Shown here: positions 43,662-52,304 of the stretch, in pieces
Position numbering within the stretch: the first letter of the stretch is position 1
Layout: each line of letters begins with the position of its first letter
Origin: Burkholderia pyrrocinia
GTDB taxonomy: Bacteria > Pseudomonadota > Gammaproteobacteria > Burkholderiales > Burkholderiaceae
DNA: 64,000 bases
Assembly: GCF_022809715.1 (NCBI RefSeq)
Contig: NZ_CP094459.1
Location: 434,001 to 498,000 of the forward strand
Direction: 5' to 3'
Position numbers and translations under genes: made by a program
Notes under the pieces: generated by a model
What the model saw: the letters and a program-made list of their open reading frames with translations, nothing else
Database searches by the model: none
What the model was told of the DNA's origin: nothing

Positions 43662-44582
43662 ATGGACGACTTCCTTTCCCCGCATCTGGCGCTGTTCGTC
43701 GACGTGGTCGACCAGCAGAGCTTCTCGGCGGCCGCGCGCCGGCTGGGCGTCGCTGCGTCGTCGGTCACGCGGCGCATCGACCGGCTCGAGGCGCAGCTCG
43801 GCATCCGTCTCCTGCATCGCACCACCCATGCGCTGCGGCCGACCGAGGCCGGGCAGTTGCTGTACGGGCGCGCGCTGCGGATGCTGGCCGAGCTGCGCGG
43901 CCTGCAGGAAGACCTGCACAGCCAGCACGACGAGCCGAGCGGGCTGCTGCGCGTCGACTGTCCGGCGCCGTTCGGCCGCCTGCACTTGATGGCCGCGCTG
44001 GCCGCGTTCATGCAGCGTCATCCGGCGCTGCAGGTCGACCTGGTGCTGACCGACAGCATGGTCGACCTGCAAGGAGCGCGGCTCGGTTCCGACGTCGATC
44101 TCGCGGTGCGCATCGGCCCGCTCGAGGACACGCGCTTCGTCGCGACCGTACTGGCGCCGCAGCGGCGCGTGCTGTGCGCGAGCGCGGCCTACCTCGCGCG
44201 GCGCGGCGAGCCCGAATCGCCCGACGCGCTCGCCGGACACGACTGTCTCGCGTGGCATGGCGCGCCGCCGCCGGGCGCCTGGCGCTTCGGCGACCGCCGC
44301 CACGTGCCGGCGCAGCCGCGGTTTCGCAGCAATCATTCGGAGGCGTTGCTCGAAGCCGCGATCGACGGGCTCGGTCTCGCGCACCTGCCGACCTGGCTCG
44401 CCGGGGATGCATTGCGCGACGGACGGTTGCGCGCGGTGCTGCCGCAGTATGCGGCGGCGCCCGAGCACGCGACGATCCACGTGTTGCGCCAGCAGGCGCG
44501 CGGCAGCGCGCGTGCGTCGCGGCTCGTCGCGTTCCTGGCAACGTGGTTCGCGCAGCCGGCGTGGGATGCCGCGTGGGCGTGA
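43662..44582 (+). CDS. LysR-family transcriptional regulator
   Basis: A 306-residue protein. The N-terminal winged helix-turn-helix reads FLSPHLALFVDVVDQQSFSA, AARRLGVAASSVTRRIDRLE and AQLGIRLLHRTTHALRPTEA. The effector domain (about 90-300) begins SGLLRVDCPAPFGRLHLMAA and includes DVDLAVRIGPLEDTRFVATV, placing it in the CrgA/DsdC-like group of LysR proteins. The divergent oxidoreductase gene is the likely target. The inducer is unknown. Confidence 0.92.
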   Translation: MDDFLSPHLALFVDVVDQQSFSAAARRLGVAASSVTRRIDRLEAQLGIRLLHRTTHALRPTEAGQLLYGRALRMLAELRGLQEDLHSQHDEPSGLLRVDCPAPFGRLHLMAALAAFMQRHPALQVDLVLTDSMVDLQGARLGSDVDLAVRIGPLEDTRFVATVLAPQRRVLCASAAYLARRGEPESPDALAGHDCLAWHGAPPPGAWRFGDRRHVPAQPRFRSNHSEALLEAAIDGLGLAHLPTWLAGDALRDGRLRAVLPQYAAAPEHATIHVLRQQARGSARASRLVAFLATWFAQPAWDAAWA

Positions 44583-44628
44583 GCGCAAGAAGGCGCGTCG
44601 GGCGATAGCGCCGCGCCGACAGAAAAAA

Positions 44629-44648
44629 GGGCCTCGCTCGCGAGGCCC
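44629..44648 (-). terminator. Rho-independent terminator of the M1 peptidase gene
   Basis: GGGCCTCG / CGAGGCCC with a four-base loop. On the minus strand it is followed by CTTTTTTCTG-type sequence (A run 44623-44628 on the plus strand), about 70 bases past the peptidase stop. Confidence 0.85.
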
Positions 44649-44716
44649 GTCAAAGGTCGGGAGGAGGTACGCCGGCCGGCGCCGCAGGCTGCGCGGCACC
44701 GGCCGGACGCGCACCG

Positions 44717-46885
44717 TTACTGCGTCACTACCTTGCGCGGCTTGAAGATGCCCTGGTATTGCAGGGCCGGGCGTTCCTTCGTCGCCGGCGCGATGCCGCC
44801 GAAGGTCGGCGTCTGGCGCAGCTTCATCGCGGCCGGCGAAGCGACCGAACCGATCGACGTCGAGCGCGAAGCCGGCGCGAGGTTGTTCGCGACCAGCAGC
44901 GCGGCCTCGCTCTTCAGGTTCGACAGCAGCACCGGATCGGACGAGCCGTTGACCTGCGTGAGCAACCCGCTCCAGGCCGCGTCGCTGTAGTTCACGACGT
45001 AGTAGTCGAGCCCGCTCGGGTCCGCGACCACGCCCGTGCAACCGTCGATCCGCGTTTGCGTCTGCGTGTCCTTCAGCGCGAGCGTCGTGCGTTGCGCGAG
45101 ACCCTGGCCGTACGCGAGCGTGATCGGCACCGTCCACTGCAGGCCCGGATACGCGTTCTTGTTCGGGAACGGCTGCTGCTTCAGCGTGACGATCGTCTGG
45201 TTCTTCGTCAGGTCGCACTGCGTGTCGAGCGAGATCAGCGGCACGCCGGTCTGGCGCACGTAGCTGTCGCCGATCGCGCCGACCGACTGGCCGCTCGCCT
45301 TCGACAGCGCGTCCCACAGGCGCTTCGGCGTGCCGTTGCCGAACGAGTAGTCGACCAGGTACTGCTGCAGACCCTTGCGCAGCGTCTGTTCGCCGAGATA
45401 GTTCTCGAGCGTCTTCAGCACGTGGCCGCCCTTGTCGTACGTGAACGCGCTGGCGCTCAGCACGAAATCGTTCGACGCCCAGCCGTTGAAGTTCGGCGCG
45501 ACCGGGAACGCGTTCGGGCCGATGTCACGATTGATCACGCGGTACTTGTTCTTCACCTGGTCGAGCCAGCTGAACTCGTCGGGGAAGAACTGGATCGTCG
45601 TCTTCGTCTCGAAGAACGTCGCGAACGATTCGTTGAGCCACACGTTGTCCCACCAGTCGGTCGTGACGAGGTCGCCGAACCACTGGTGCGCGACTTCGTG
45701 CGTCAGCACCTCGTTGCCGTAGCGCGACATCGGCTGGCCCGGCTGCGGCAGGATGTCGTCGGCGAACTCGAGGATCGACCCCCAGTTCTCCATCCCGCCG
45801 AAGTTCAGGTCCTTCTGCTCCTTGAACGCGTCGTTCGCGGCGACCGTGTCGAACTTCGTCAGCGGCAGCGCGATGCCGGTGTAGCGGTAGTAGTAGTCGA
45901 GCGCCTGCTTGGTGCGGTCCATCGCCGGCTTCGCCCAGTCCTTCATGCCCGGCGGCGTGAACACGCGCAGGTGCAGGCCGCCCTTGCCGCCCGGCAGCGG
46001 GCTCGTGAAGTCGTCCTCGTAGGTGTCGAACAGGCCGCCGCCGAAGAACAGCAGGTACGACGGCATCGGCGGGGTCTTCTCGAACTGCACGAGCTTGTAG
46101 CCGCCGCCGATGCTGGTGGACGGCTTCTCGGCCGCGTTCGACACGACGCGCCAGCTTTGCGGCACTTCGGCCGTCACTTCATAGGTCGGGCGGAACGCCG
46201 GCTCGTCCCAGCCGGGGAACCACTGGCGCGCCAGGTTGGTTTCGCCCTGGGTGAGGATCGCGCCGCTCGTCGTGCCGTCGGTGCTCTTCAGGTCGACGCG
46301 GAAGATGCCTTCCGCGGCCGAGCAGCCCGGATACGGATCGTCGCCGCAGCTGCCGCCCGTCTTCGTGACGGGATCGTCATACGACTTGAAGTTGATGATG
46401 CCCGACCACTCCATGTGCAGCGAATAGTTGCCCGGCGAGATCGTGCCGCTCACGGGGCGCAGCTGGTAGAAGTCGCCCTTGTCCTGCGGCGTCGCGATCA
46501 GCTGGATGTTGCCCGGCTGCAGCGTGATGCGGCCGTTCGTGAACTTGATCCGGTGGCCGGCGATCACGATGTTGTTGACCGGCTTCAGCACCTTGATCTC
46601 GACGTCGGCGCGGCCGTCGAACGCGTTCAGCGCTTCGTTCGGGCGGAACCACAGCCGGTAGTTCACGGGTACGACGGTGTCCGGCAGCTCGACAGGCGAC
46701 ACGCTCTTGTCGACGTTGGATGCGCTCGGCGGAGCGGTGACGGCGGGCGACGAGCCCGAGTGCGGCGCGCCGGCGGAGCTGAGCGCGGAAGCCGAGCCCG
46801 CGCCGCCGTCGTCGCCGCCGCACCCGGCGAGCGCGAGTGCGGCGACGAGCGGCAGATAACGCATCTTGCGAATGTTGATCGACAT
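44717..46885 (-). CDS. M1-family zinc aminopeptidase, lipoprotein
   Basis: A 722-residue protein with a lipoprotein signal (MSINIRKMRYLPLVAALALA, lipobox LAGC, Cys22, +2 Gly). A Ser/Gly-rich spacer leads to the M1 N-terminal beta domain (VNYRLWFRPNEALNAFDGRA). The catalytic domain has the exopeptidase motif GGMENWG and zinc site H396-E-V-A-H400 with the downstream WLNESFATFFE glutamate. The C-terminal part is shorter than in PepN. It probably acts on peptides at the cell envelope. The start could also be at the second Met (MRYLPL). A separate long frame on the plus strand across the same DNA is a GC-rich shadow. Confidence 0.93.
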   Translation of the reverse strand: MSINIRKMRYLPLVAALALAGCGGDDGGAGSASALSSAGAPHSGSSPAVTAPPSASNVDKSVSPVELPDTVVPVNYRLWFRPNEALNAFDGRADVEIKVLKPVNNIVIAGHRIKFTNGRITLQPGNIQLIATPQDKGDFYQLRPVSGTISPGNYSLHMEWSGIINFKSYDDPVTKTGGSCGDDPYPGCSAAEGIFRVDLKSTDGTTSGAILTQGETNLARQWFPGWDEPAFRPTYEVTAEVPQSWRVVSNAAEKPSTSIGGGYKLVQFEKTPPMPSYLLFFGGGLFDTYEDDFTSPLPGGKGGLHLRVFTPPGMKDWAKPAMDRTKQALDYYYRYTGIALPLTKFDTVAANDAFKEQKDLNFGGMENWGSILEFADDILPQPGQPMSRYGNEVLTHEVAHQWFGDLVTTDWWDNVWLNESFATFFETKTTIQFFPDEFSWLDQVKNKYRVINRDIGPNAFPVAPNFNGWASNDFVLSASAFTYDKGGHVLKTLENYLGEQTLRKGLQQYLVDYSFGNGTPKRLWDALSKASGQSVGAIGDSYVRQTGVPLISLDTQCDLTKNQTIVTLKQQPFPNKNAYPGLQWTVPITLAYGQGLAQRTTLALKDTQTQTRIDGCTGVVADPSGLDYYVVNYSDAAWSGLLTQVNGSSDPVLLSNLKSEAALLVANNLAPASRSTSIGSVASPAAMKLRQTPTFGGIAPATKERPALQYQGIFKPRKVVTQ

Positions 46886-47528
46886 GACTGAAACCTCGAT
46901 TGTTGAAAGAATCGTTCAGTGCTGCGAAAACGCCGGCAAAAGCAATCCCCTCGCCGTTAATCAACAGCGATGAAAATGCCAATGACGGATTATTCGAAAA
47001 AGACGGCGGCCGACTACGTGAAGGTAATCATGGTTTACTGCCCCCTCTGGATTTCCGGATGTCGGTTAACTTGCCGGTTCAAAATGGACGAGCGCGTGTT
47101 GTACTGAATTGATTTCGCGCGCACGACACGGGGCCGCACGCCCGGCACGGGCGCGCAATCCCTTTGAACCGACGACCTACGGGGCTGGCCGGGCCAGTCC
47201 GCAGGACGGAAGGAAGGCGGGTCGCCGTTCCGTAAATTCGCCGTCATGCGGCTTCAAGGTTTGTCGGCCAGCTCGAAGGATGCGTAAATATACTTGATGG
47301 TTTTAGGTAAAGGAAACGAAAAATTTAGAAGATGCATCTATTGAATTTTTCCCGCTTCATTGAATGCTGGAAGTCATTAATACGCTTTCCGTTTAGCCGA
47401 TGGCTTCGTAGTTTTAATCTATTAACGATCTGGCGAGGTTGCGAAAACTACGAAATCCGGCGTGCCGCGGCACGCTCGGTACAATGCATCGACGACCCGT
47501 TCACCGATTGCCGCGAGGAGACCTTCCG
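46886..47528. other. 643-base intergenic region
   Basis: It carries the leftward promoter region of the peptidase and the rightward promoter of the LEA2-like gene. Composition drops to AT-rich between about 47285 and 47440 (for example TTTAATCTATTAACG near 47414), unlike the flanks. Short frames (46900-47112, 47109-47297) have no ribosome site or recognisable motif. No tRNA, small repeat array or insertion sequence end was seen. Confidence 0.5.
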
Positions 47529-48023
47529 ATGCCACGAGCCCTGTTCCGTATCGCGCCGCTGCGCGCCGTGCTGCTGCTGTTCGCCGCCGTGTTCCTGCTC
47601 GGCGGTTGTGCGGGGCTGACGCGCGACCCCGTGCGCGTGTCGGTCGCCGGGCTCGACCCGCTCGTCGGGCAGGGGCTCGAGATGCGTTTCAGCCTGAAGC
47701 TGCGCGTGCAGAACCCGAACGATGCGCCGATCGAGTACGACGGCATCTCGGTCGCGCTCGACCTGAACGGCACGCCGTTCGCGAGCGGCGTCAGCGATCG
47801 CTCGGGCACCGTGCCGCGTTTCGGCGAGGCCGTGCTCGACGTGCCGGTTTCCGTGTCGGCATTCGCCGCCGCGCGGCAGGCGTGGAACCTGCCCGGCGCG
47901 GCTGCGAACGGCGAGCTGCCGTATGCGCTGCGCGGCCGGCTCGCCGGCGGCGTGCTCGGCACCGTGCACTTCAACGACGCGGGCACGCTGCGCCTGCCCG
48001 CGATGCCGGGATGGGGCGGATAG
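47529..48023 (+). CDS. LEA type 2 (WHy-domain) lipoprotein
   Basis: A 164-residue protein starting MPRALFRIAPLRAVLLLFAA with lipobox LLGGC. The mature part is a WHy/LEA14-like beta domain: PVRVSVAGLDPLVGQGLEMR, FSLKLRVQNPNDAPIEYDGI, SVALDLNGTPFASGVSDRSG and a C-terminal LAGGVLGTVHFNDAGTLRLP. Such proteins are linked to envelope stress tolerance but have no assigned reaction. ATG 47529 follows GAGGAGACC; the extension upstream is not needed. Confidence 0.85.
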   Translation: MPRALFRIAPLRAVLLLFAAVFLLGGCAGLTRDPVRVSVAGLDPLVGQGLEMRFSLKLRVQNPNDAPIEYDGISVALDLNGTPFASGVSDRSGTVPRFGEAVLDVPVSVSAFAAARQAWNLPGAAANGELPYALRGRLAGGVLGTVHFNDAGTLRLPAMPGWGG

Positions 48024-48193
48024 CCCGGGCGCCGCGCGGATGCCGGCGCCATGCCGGACGAAGCGGCGCGTGCGCGCCGGCCCTGACGATTCCTGACGAT
48101 TGAATTGCACCGGCCTTGCGTTTTCCCGGCGGGATCGCGCTTAAACTGGCCGGGTCCGGAGGGCCGGACGAACTTTCACCCGAGGGGATCCCA

Positions 48194-48526
48194 ATGGCAG
48201 CGAAATTCGTCATCAAGAAAGCGAGCGACGGTCAGTTCCTGTTCCACCTGAAGGCCGGCAACGGCGAGATCATCCTGCGCAGCGAGCTCTACAAGACCAA
48301 GGCGTCTGCGGAGAACGGCGTCGCGTCGGTGCGCAAGAACGCGCCGGACGACGCGCGCTACGAGCGCAAGACCGCGAGCAACGGCCAGTTCATGTTCAAC
48401 CTGAAGGCCGGCAATCACGAGATCATCGGCACGAGCGAACTGTACAAGGCCGAAGCGGGCCGCGAGAACGGCATCGCGTCGGTGAAGCAGAACGCACCCG
48501 ACGCGGCGCTCGACGACGAGACCTGA
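48194..48526 (+). CDS. YegP-family protein (two DUF1508 repeats)
   Basis: A 110-residue protein made of two copies of the same ~50-residue unit: KKASDGQFLFHLKAGNGEII, LRSELYKTKASAENGVASVR and KNAPDD, then KTASNGQFMFNLKAGNHEII, GTSELYKAEAGRENGIASVK and QNAPDA. That is the standard tandem DUF1508 (YegP) layout. ATG 48194 has a strong AGGGGATCC-type ribosome site. Soluble; function unknown. Confidence 0.92.
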   Translation: MAAKFVIKKASDGQFLFHLKAGNGEIILRSELYKTKASAENGVASVRKNAPDDARYERKTASNGQFMFNLKAGNHEIIGTSELYKAEAGRENGIASVKQNAPDAALDDET

Positions 48527-48537
48527 CGCGCGCGTCC

Positions 48538-48588
48538 CGGGCGGCGGTGCGTGCCGCCGCCCGCGCTTTGCCGCGCGGGCAAAGCGCG
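48538..48588 (+). terminator. Two consecutive hairpins after the YegP gene
   Basis: The first stem is CGGGCGGCGG / CCGCCGCCCG with a 6-base loop. The second is CGCGCTTTGC / GCAAAGCGCG with a 7-base loop; only 48538-48563 and 48562-48588 are involved, so they abut. No U run follows, so they could act as a Rho-type or mRNA-stabilising structure rather than a classical terminator. Confidence 0.45.
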
Positions 48589-48651
48589 GTATGGTGTGAG
48601 CCGCGCGGCGCGATGCCGCCGCCCGTTGAAGCCAACCGTAACCGAGTTCGC

Positions 48652-49785
48652 GTGACCGATTTCCCCGTTTTCCACTGGACCGACGCCGACGGCGCCGATC
48701 ATGCCGTGCGCTGGCGCTCCGAAGCCGGTGTGCAGCCGCCGAAGCGCGCGGTGCCCGCCGACGACCGCCTCACTGCCGACGCGGCCTACCGCCTTGCGTG
48801 CGAGGGTACCGCGCTCGTCTGGCAGGGCGACTTCCAGAATGCGCGCCAGCTCGTGCAGGCGATGGCGCGCCGCGTCGAGCGCAAGCCGAAGAAGGCGAAG
48901 GCCGCGGCCGGCGCCGACGCATTCAACCTGCATCGTCTCGCGCAGTCGCAGCGCGCCCGCACGCTCGGGATGCTATTGATCCCGCTCGACGCCGATTACA
49001 CGATCCCGCTGCGCCGCGCGCCCGACGTGCGCGCCGCGTGCGAGGAGGCGTACGGGCCGGGCGGCGCGCCGTCGGTCGTGTCGCTGCGCGAACTGCTCGG
49101 CCTCGTCGGCGCGCATGAGTGGCGCAAGAAGGGCGTGCCGATCCCGGCGCTCGGCGGCGCGCCGATCCATCCGCACTACGGCGTGTTCTCGCCGGTGCGC
49201 GGCGAATATGTCGAACTCGTCGCGCGCGCGCCGCTGCCGGCGACGTCGCTCGCGTTCGACGTCGGCACGGGCACCGGCGTGCTCGCGGCCGTGCTCGCGT
49301 CGCGAGGCGTCGAGCGCGTCGTCGCGACCGACCAGGATCCGCGTGCGCTCGCCTGTGCGCGCGAGAACGTCGCGCGGCTCGGTCATGCGGATCGCGTCGA
49401 CGTCGTCGAGGCCGACCTGTTTCCGGCCGGCCGTGCGCCGCTCGTGGTCTGCAACCCGCCCTGGGTGCCGGCCCGGCCGAGCGCGCCGATCGAATACGCG
49501 GTCTACGATCCCGACAGCCGCATGCTGCGCGGTTTCCTCGCCGGGCTCGCCGCGCATCTCGAGCCGGGCGGCGAGGGCTGGCTGATCCTGTCCGATTTCG
49601 CCGAGCACCTCGGCCTGCGCCCGCGCGACACGCTGCTGCAATGGATCGACGAGGCGGGCCTGGTCGTGCTCGGCCGCGACGACATCCGCCCCGCGCACCC
49701 GAAGTCGACCGACGCCGACGATCCGCTGCATGCGGCACGCCGCGCCGAGGTCACGTCGCTGTGGCGGCTCGGCGCCCGAGCCTGA
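48652..49785 (+). CDS. Class I SAM-dependent methyltransferase (PrmC/RlmF-like fold)
   Basis: A 377-residue protein from GTG 48652 (VTDFPVFHWTDADGADHAVR). The C-terminal Rossmann domain shows motif I DVGTGTGVLAAVLASRGVER, an acidic second strand VVATDQDPRALACARENV, and the NPPW motif (VVCNPPWVPARPS) typical of methyltransferases acting on amide or exocyclic amine nitrogens. The N-terminal half (QNARQLVQAMARRVERKPKK) is family-specific. ATG 48613 would add 13 Pro-rich residues. The substrate is not recognisable. Confidence 0.82.
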   Translation: MTDFPVFHWTDADGADHAVRWRSEAGVQPPKRAVPADDRLTADAAYRLACEGTALVWQGDFQNARQLVQAMARRVERKPKKAKAAAGADAFNLHRLAQSQRARTLGMLLIPLDADYTIPLRRAPDVRAACEEAYGPGGAPSVVSLRELLGLVGAHEWRKKGVPIPALGGAPIHPHYGVFSPVRGEYVELVARAPLPATSLAFDVGTGTGVLAAVLASRGVERVVATDQDPRALACARENVARLGHADRVDVVEADLFPAGRAPLVVCNPPWVPARPSAPIEYAVYDPDSRMLRGFLAGLAAHLEPGGEGWLILSDFAEHLGLRPRDTLLQWIDEAGLVVLGRDDIRPAHPKSTDADDPLHAARRAEVTSLWRLGARA

Positions 49786-49874
49786 CCGCGCATTTTCGGT
49801 AAACTGTCACTCTCCCTCACGAATTCCCGCCGCCGGGCCGTGGTCGACCGACCGTGGCCCGGCGCCGCATCACG

Positions 49875-50765
49875 ATGTCGAACAAGACCCACGAAATCCG
49901 CCCGGAGCAATCCGTCGAGCTGCTGAAGGAACTGCACATCCTCACCCGCGACGGGAAGCTGAACCAGGACAGCCGCCGCAAGCTGAAGCAGGTCTATCAC
50001 CTGTTCCAGTTCATCGAGCCGCTGCTGGCCGGCGTGCAGGCCGACAAGGGCAGCGTGACGCTCGTCGATCACGGCGCCGGCAAGTCGTATCTCGGCTTCA
50101 TCCTGTACGACCTGTTCTTCAAGCAGCAGCCGGGGCACGGCACGCCGGCGTTCGCATCGCACGTGTACGGGATCGAGACGCGCGAGGAGCTCGTCACGCG
50201 CTCGGCCGAGCTCGCCGCGCGGCTCGGGTTCGGCGGCATGTCGTTCCTGAACCTGTCGGTCGCCGATTCGATCACGTCGCCGCAGCTGCCCGAAACGGTC
50301 GACGTCGTCACCGCGCTGCACGCGTGCGACACGGCAACCGACGACGCGATCCGCTTCGCGCTCGCGAAGCGCGCGCAGCACATCGTGCTGGTGCCGTGCT
50401 GCCAGGCGGAAGTCGCGGGCGTGCTGCGCCGGAACAAGGGCAAGTCGCTCGCGAACGCGCTGACCGAGGTGTGGCGGCATCCGCTGCATACGCGCGAATT
50501 CGGCAGCCAGATCACCAACGTGCTGCGCTGCCTGCAGCTCGAAGCGCATGGCTACCAGGTCAGCGTGACCGAGCTGGTCGGCTGGGAGCATTCGATGAAG
50601 AACGAGCTGATCATCGCGCAGTACAAGAACCTGCCGCGCCGGCGGCCCGGCGAGCGGCTGAACGAGATCCTCGGGATGTTCGGGCTCGCCGAACTGAACG
50701 AGCGCTTCTTCGTGCCGGAGGCCGCGGCAGCGGGCGGCGAGGCCGTCGAGCCGGCCGAAGGCTGA
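49875..50765 (+). CDS. SAM-dependent methyltransferase (Methyltransf_32-like)
   Basis: A 296-residue protein starting MSNKTHEIRPEQSVELLKEL. Motifs are TLVDHGAGKSYLGFILYDLF (motif I, with AGK in place of GxG) and VVTALHACDTATDDAIRFAL. The HIVLVPCCQAEVAGVLRR segment contains the CC pair seen in Methyltransf_32 proteins. A C-terminal region (VTELVGWEHSMKNELIIAQY) follows. ATG 49875 is preferred to 49854. It follows the other methyltransferase gene by 89 bases with no terminator between. Confidence 0.85.
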   Translation: MSNKTHEIRPEQSVELLKELHILTRDGKLNQDSRRKLKQVYHLFQFIEPLLAGVQADKGSVTLVDHGAGKSYLGFILYDLFFKQQPGHGTPAFASHVYGIETREELVTRSAELAARLGFGGMSFLNLSVADSITSPQLPETVDVVTALHACDTATDDAIRFALAKRAQHIVLVPCCQAEVAGVLRRNKGKSLANALTEVWRHPLHTREFGSQITNVLRCLQLEAHGYQVSVTELVGWEHSMKNELIIAQYKNLPRRRPGERLNEILGMFGLAELNERFFVPEAAAAGGEAVEPAEG

Positions 50766-50814
50766 CGCGCGGGCGGGCCGAACCGCGTAGCGGCCGGCGC
50801 GAGCGCGCGGCGCA

Positions 50815-51387
50815 TCAGACGTCGTCGCCCGGCCGGCGCATCCATTCGCGCCAGCCGTCGTGGCCGAGGCGGCGCAGCGTTTCCTGATTCTTTTCATAGA
50901 TCGCGGACGCGTCCGGGAACGCGTCGACCGCACGCGCGATGCTGTCTTCGCGCAGCAGGTGCAGGATCGGATACGGCGCGCGGTTCGTGTAGTTCTCGAT
51001 GTCGTCGGGGTCGCTGCTTTCGAACCGGTATTGCGGATGGAAGCTCGCGATCTGCAGCACGCCGTCGAGCCGCAGTTGCTGCACGAGCCGATCGGCGAAG
51101 AACAGCGCATCGTTGTAGTCGACGAAATCGGCGAACGCATGCGGGAAGATCACGAGCGTCGTGTCGACCTGCTGCGGGTCCGCCGCGTCGAGCGCGCGCA
51201 GCTCGGTTTCGAGCTCGGCGAGCGCGTCTTCCAGCGTCGTCGCTTCGCTGATCGCGTAGCGCACCTGTTCCTTCACATAGACGCTTTTCGCGAACGGGCA
51301 CAGATTGAGCCCGATCACCGCACGCGCGAGCCAGTGCCGCGTGGCAGCGAGGATGTCGTCGTGCGATTCGGGGCGGGTGTCGGTCAT
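50815..51387 (-). CDS. DUF1415 family protein
   Basis: A 190-residue protein starting MTDTRPESHDDILAATRHWL. The family signature VIGLNLCPFAKSVYVKEQVR is clear, followed by VDTTLVIFPHAFADFVDYND, QIASFHPQYRFESSDPDDIE and NRAPYPILHLLREDSIARAV. Soluble; function not established. ATG 51387 gives the expected family length; the longer frame to 51438 is leader. Confidence 0.9.
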   Translation of the reverse strand: MTDTRPESHDDILAATRHWLARAVIGLNLCPFAKSVYVKEQVRYAISEATTLEDALAELETELRALDAADPQQVDTTLVIFPHAFADFVDYNDALFFADRLVQQLRLDGVLQIASFHPQYRFESSDPDDIENYTNRAPYPILHLLREDSIARAVDAFPDASAIYEKNQETLRRLGHDGWREWMRRPGDDV

Positions 51388-51463
51388 CGTGAAACCAGTC
51401 GGGCGGTGGAGCGGAGAGGGCCGCATTGTAGCGGGCACGCCGGGTTCGGGCGTGCGCCGCCCG

Positions 51464-52084
51464 TCATGCGCACGCGGCCTCGATCAACTGCGTGACGAGC
51501 GCGGGCGCGATACCGATCGGCGTTTCGCCGTGCCGGTAGGTCTGGCTCGCCGCATAGATGCCTTCGACCACCAGCGCGAGCGCATCGGCGAGCGCCTGCG
51601 GCTGGCGGGCGCCGGCGTCTTCGCACAGCGCGACGAGCCGCTTCATCAACTGTTCCTTGTTCTGCGCGACGCGCTCGCGCGCCGGGTGCGACGCATCCGG
51701 GAATTCCGCGGCGACGTTGACGAACGGACAGCCGCGATAGTCCTTCTGCGTCGCGCGCTCGGCAAGATCGACGAAATACTGGATCAATTGCGCCTTCGGC
51801 TGGCCCGGATGCTTGGCGACGCTCGTGTCGAGACGCTCGAAGAAGCACGCGTCCATCCGCTCCAGGTACGCGAGGATCAGCTCGTCCTTCGACGAGAACT
51901 GGCGGTACAGGCTCATCTTGTTGACGCCCGCGCGCTCGACGACCGCCTCGACGCCGACCGTGCGAACGCCTTCCCGGTAAAACAGCTCCTCGGCGGCGCG
52001 CAGCAGGTGCTCGTGCGCAGTGGCCCCGTCGATCGGCCGGCGCGTGCGGCGCGCCAGCGGTTTGGCGGCTTCGATGCCGGACAT
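51464..52084 (-). CDS. TetR/AcrR-family transcriptional regulator
   Basis: A 206-residue protein with an N-terminal helix-turn-helix (HLLRAAEELFYREGVRTVGV, EAVVERAGVNKMSLYRQFSS, KDELILAYLE) and a ligand-binding C-terminal domain (GCPFVNVAAEFPDASHPARE). It is divergent from an MFS transporter gene. Two palindromic sites in the intergenic region, one inside the spacer of a promoter reading toward the transporter, make repression of the transporter by this protein very likely. Confidence 0.93.
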   Translation of the reverse strand: MSGIEAAKPLARRTRRPIDGATAHEHLLRAAEELFYREGVRTVGVEAVVERAGVNKMSLYRQFSSKDELILAYLERMDACFFERLDTSVAKHPGQPKAQLIQYFVDLAERATQKDYRGCPFVNVAAEFPDASHPARERVAQNKEQLMKRLVALCEDAGARQPQALADALALVVEGIYAASQTYRHGETPIGIAPALVTQLIEAACA

Positions 52085-52112
52085 GATGACCCTCGACTAC
52101 GTGATGAATTGC

Positions 52113-52141
52113 TTGACATGTTACCGACTGGTAACTACGAT
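52113..52141 (+). promoter_or_regulatory. Promoter of the MFS transporter gene
   Basis: TTGACA and TACGAT with exactly 17 bases between. The spacer holds the first palindromic operator. Transcription would start near 52148, giving a leader of about 155 bases to the transporter start. Confidence 0.7.
52120..52135. promoter_or_regulatory. TetR-type operator 1
   Basis: Perfect palindrome GTTACC-GACT-GGTAAC, lying wholly in the spacer between TTGACA and TACGAT, so a bound repressor would block RNA polymerase. Confidence 0.7.
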
Positions 52142-52153
52142 CGCAACACAGTT

Positions 52154-52169
52154 GTGACCGGTCGGTAAC
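52154..52169. promoter_or_regulatory. TetR-type operator 2
   Basis: GTGACC-GGTC-GGTAAC, the same 6-4-6 layout as operator 1 with one mismatch. It is centred 34 bases downstream and covers the predicted transcription start region of the transporter. Confidence 0.6.
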
Positions 52170-52304
52170 AATGCTGGTCGGATCGACAGACAAATGCCAA
52201 GCGTCGGCCCGGGTCAGCCGATGCAGTGTGCGGCGGAGGTGGCCTGGCTGGGTAGGGCGGAGCAGGTGCGATGGCGCCGGAGCCGCCAACTGGAGAAGAT
52301 GACG

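Noticed and set aside
43500..45317. N-terminal extension of the oxidoreductase frame up to 45317
   Set aside because: It runs antisense through the LysR gene and part of the M1 peptidase gene; the true start is at 43499 with the family N-terminus.
46886..47528. Small genes in the peptidase/LEA2 intergenic region
   Set aside because: The short frames lack ribosome sites, conserved motifs and coding-like composition.
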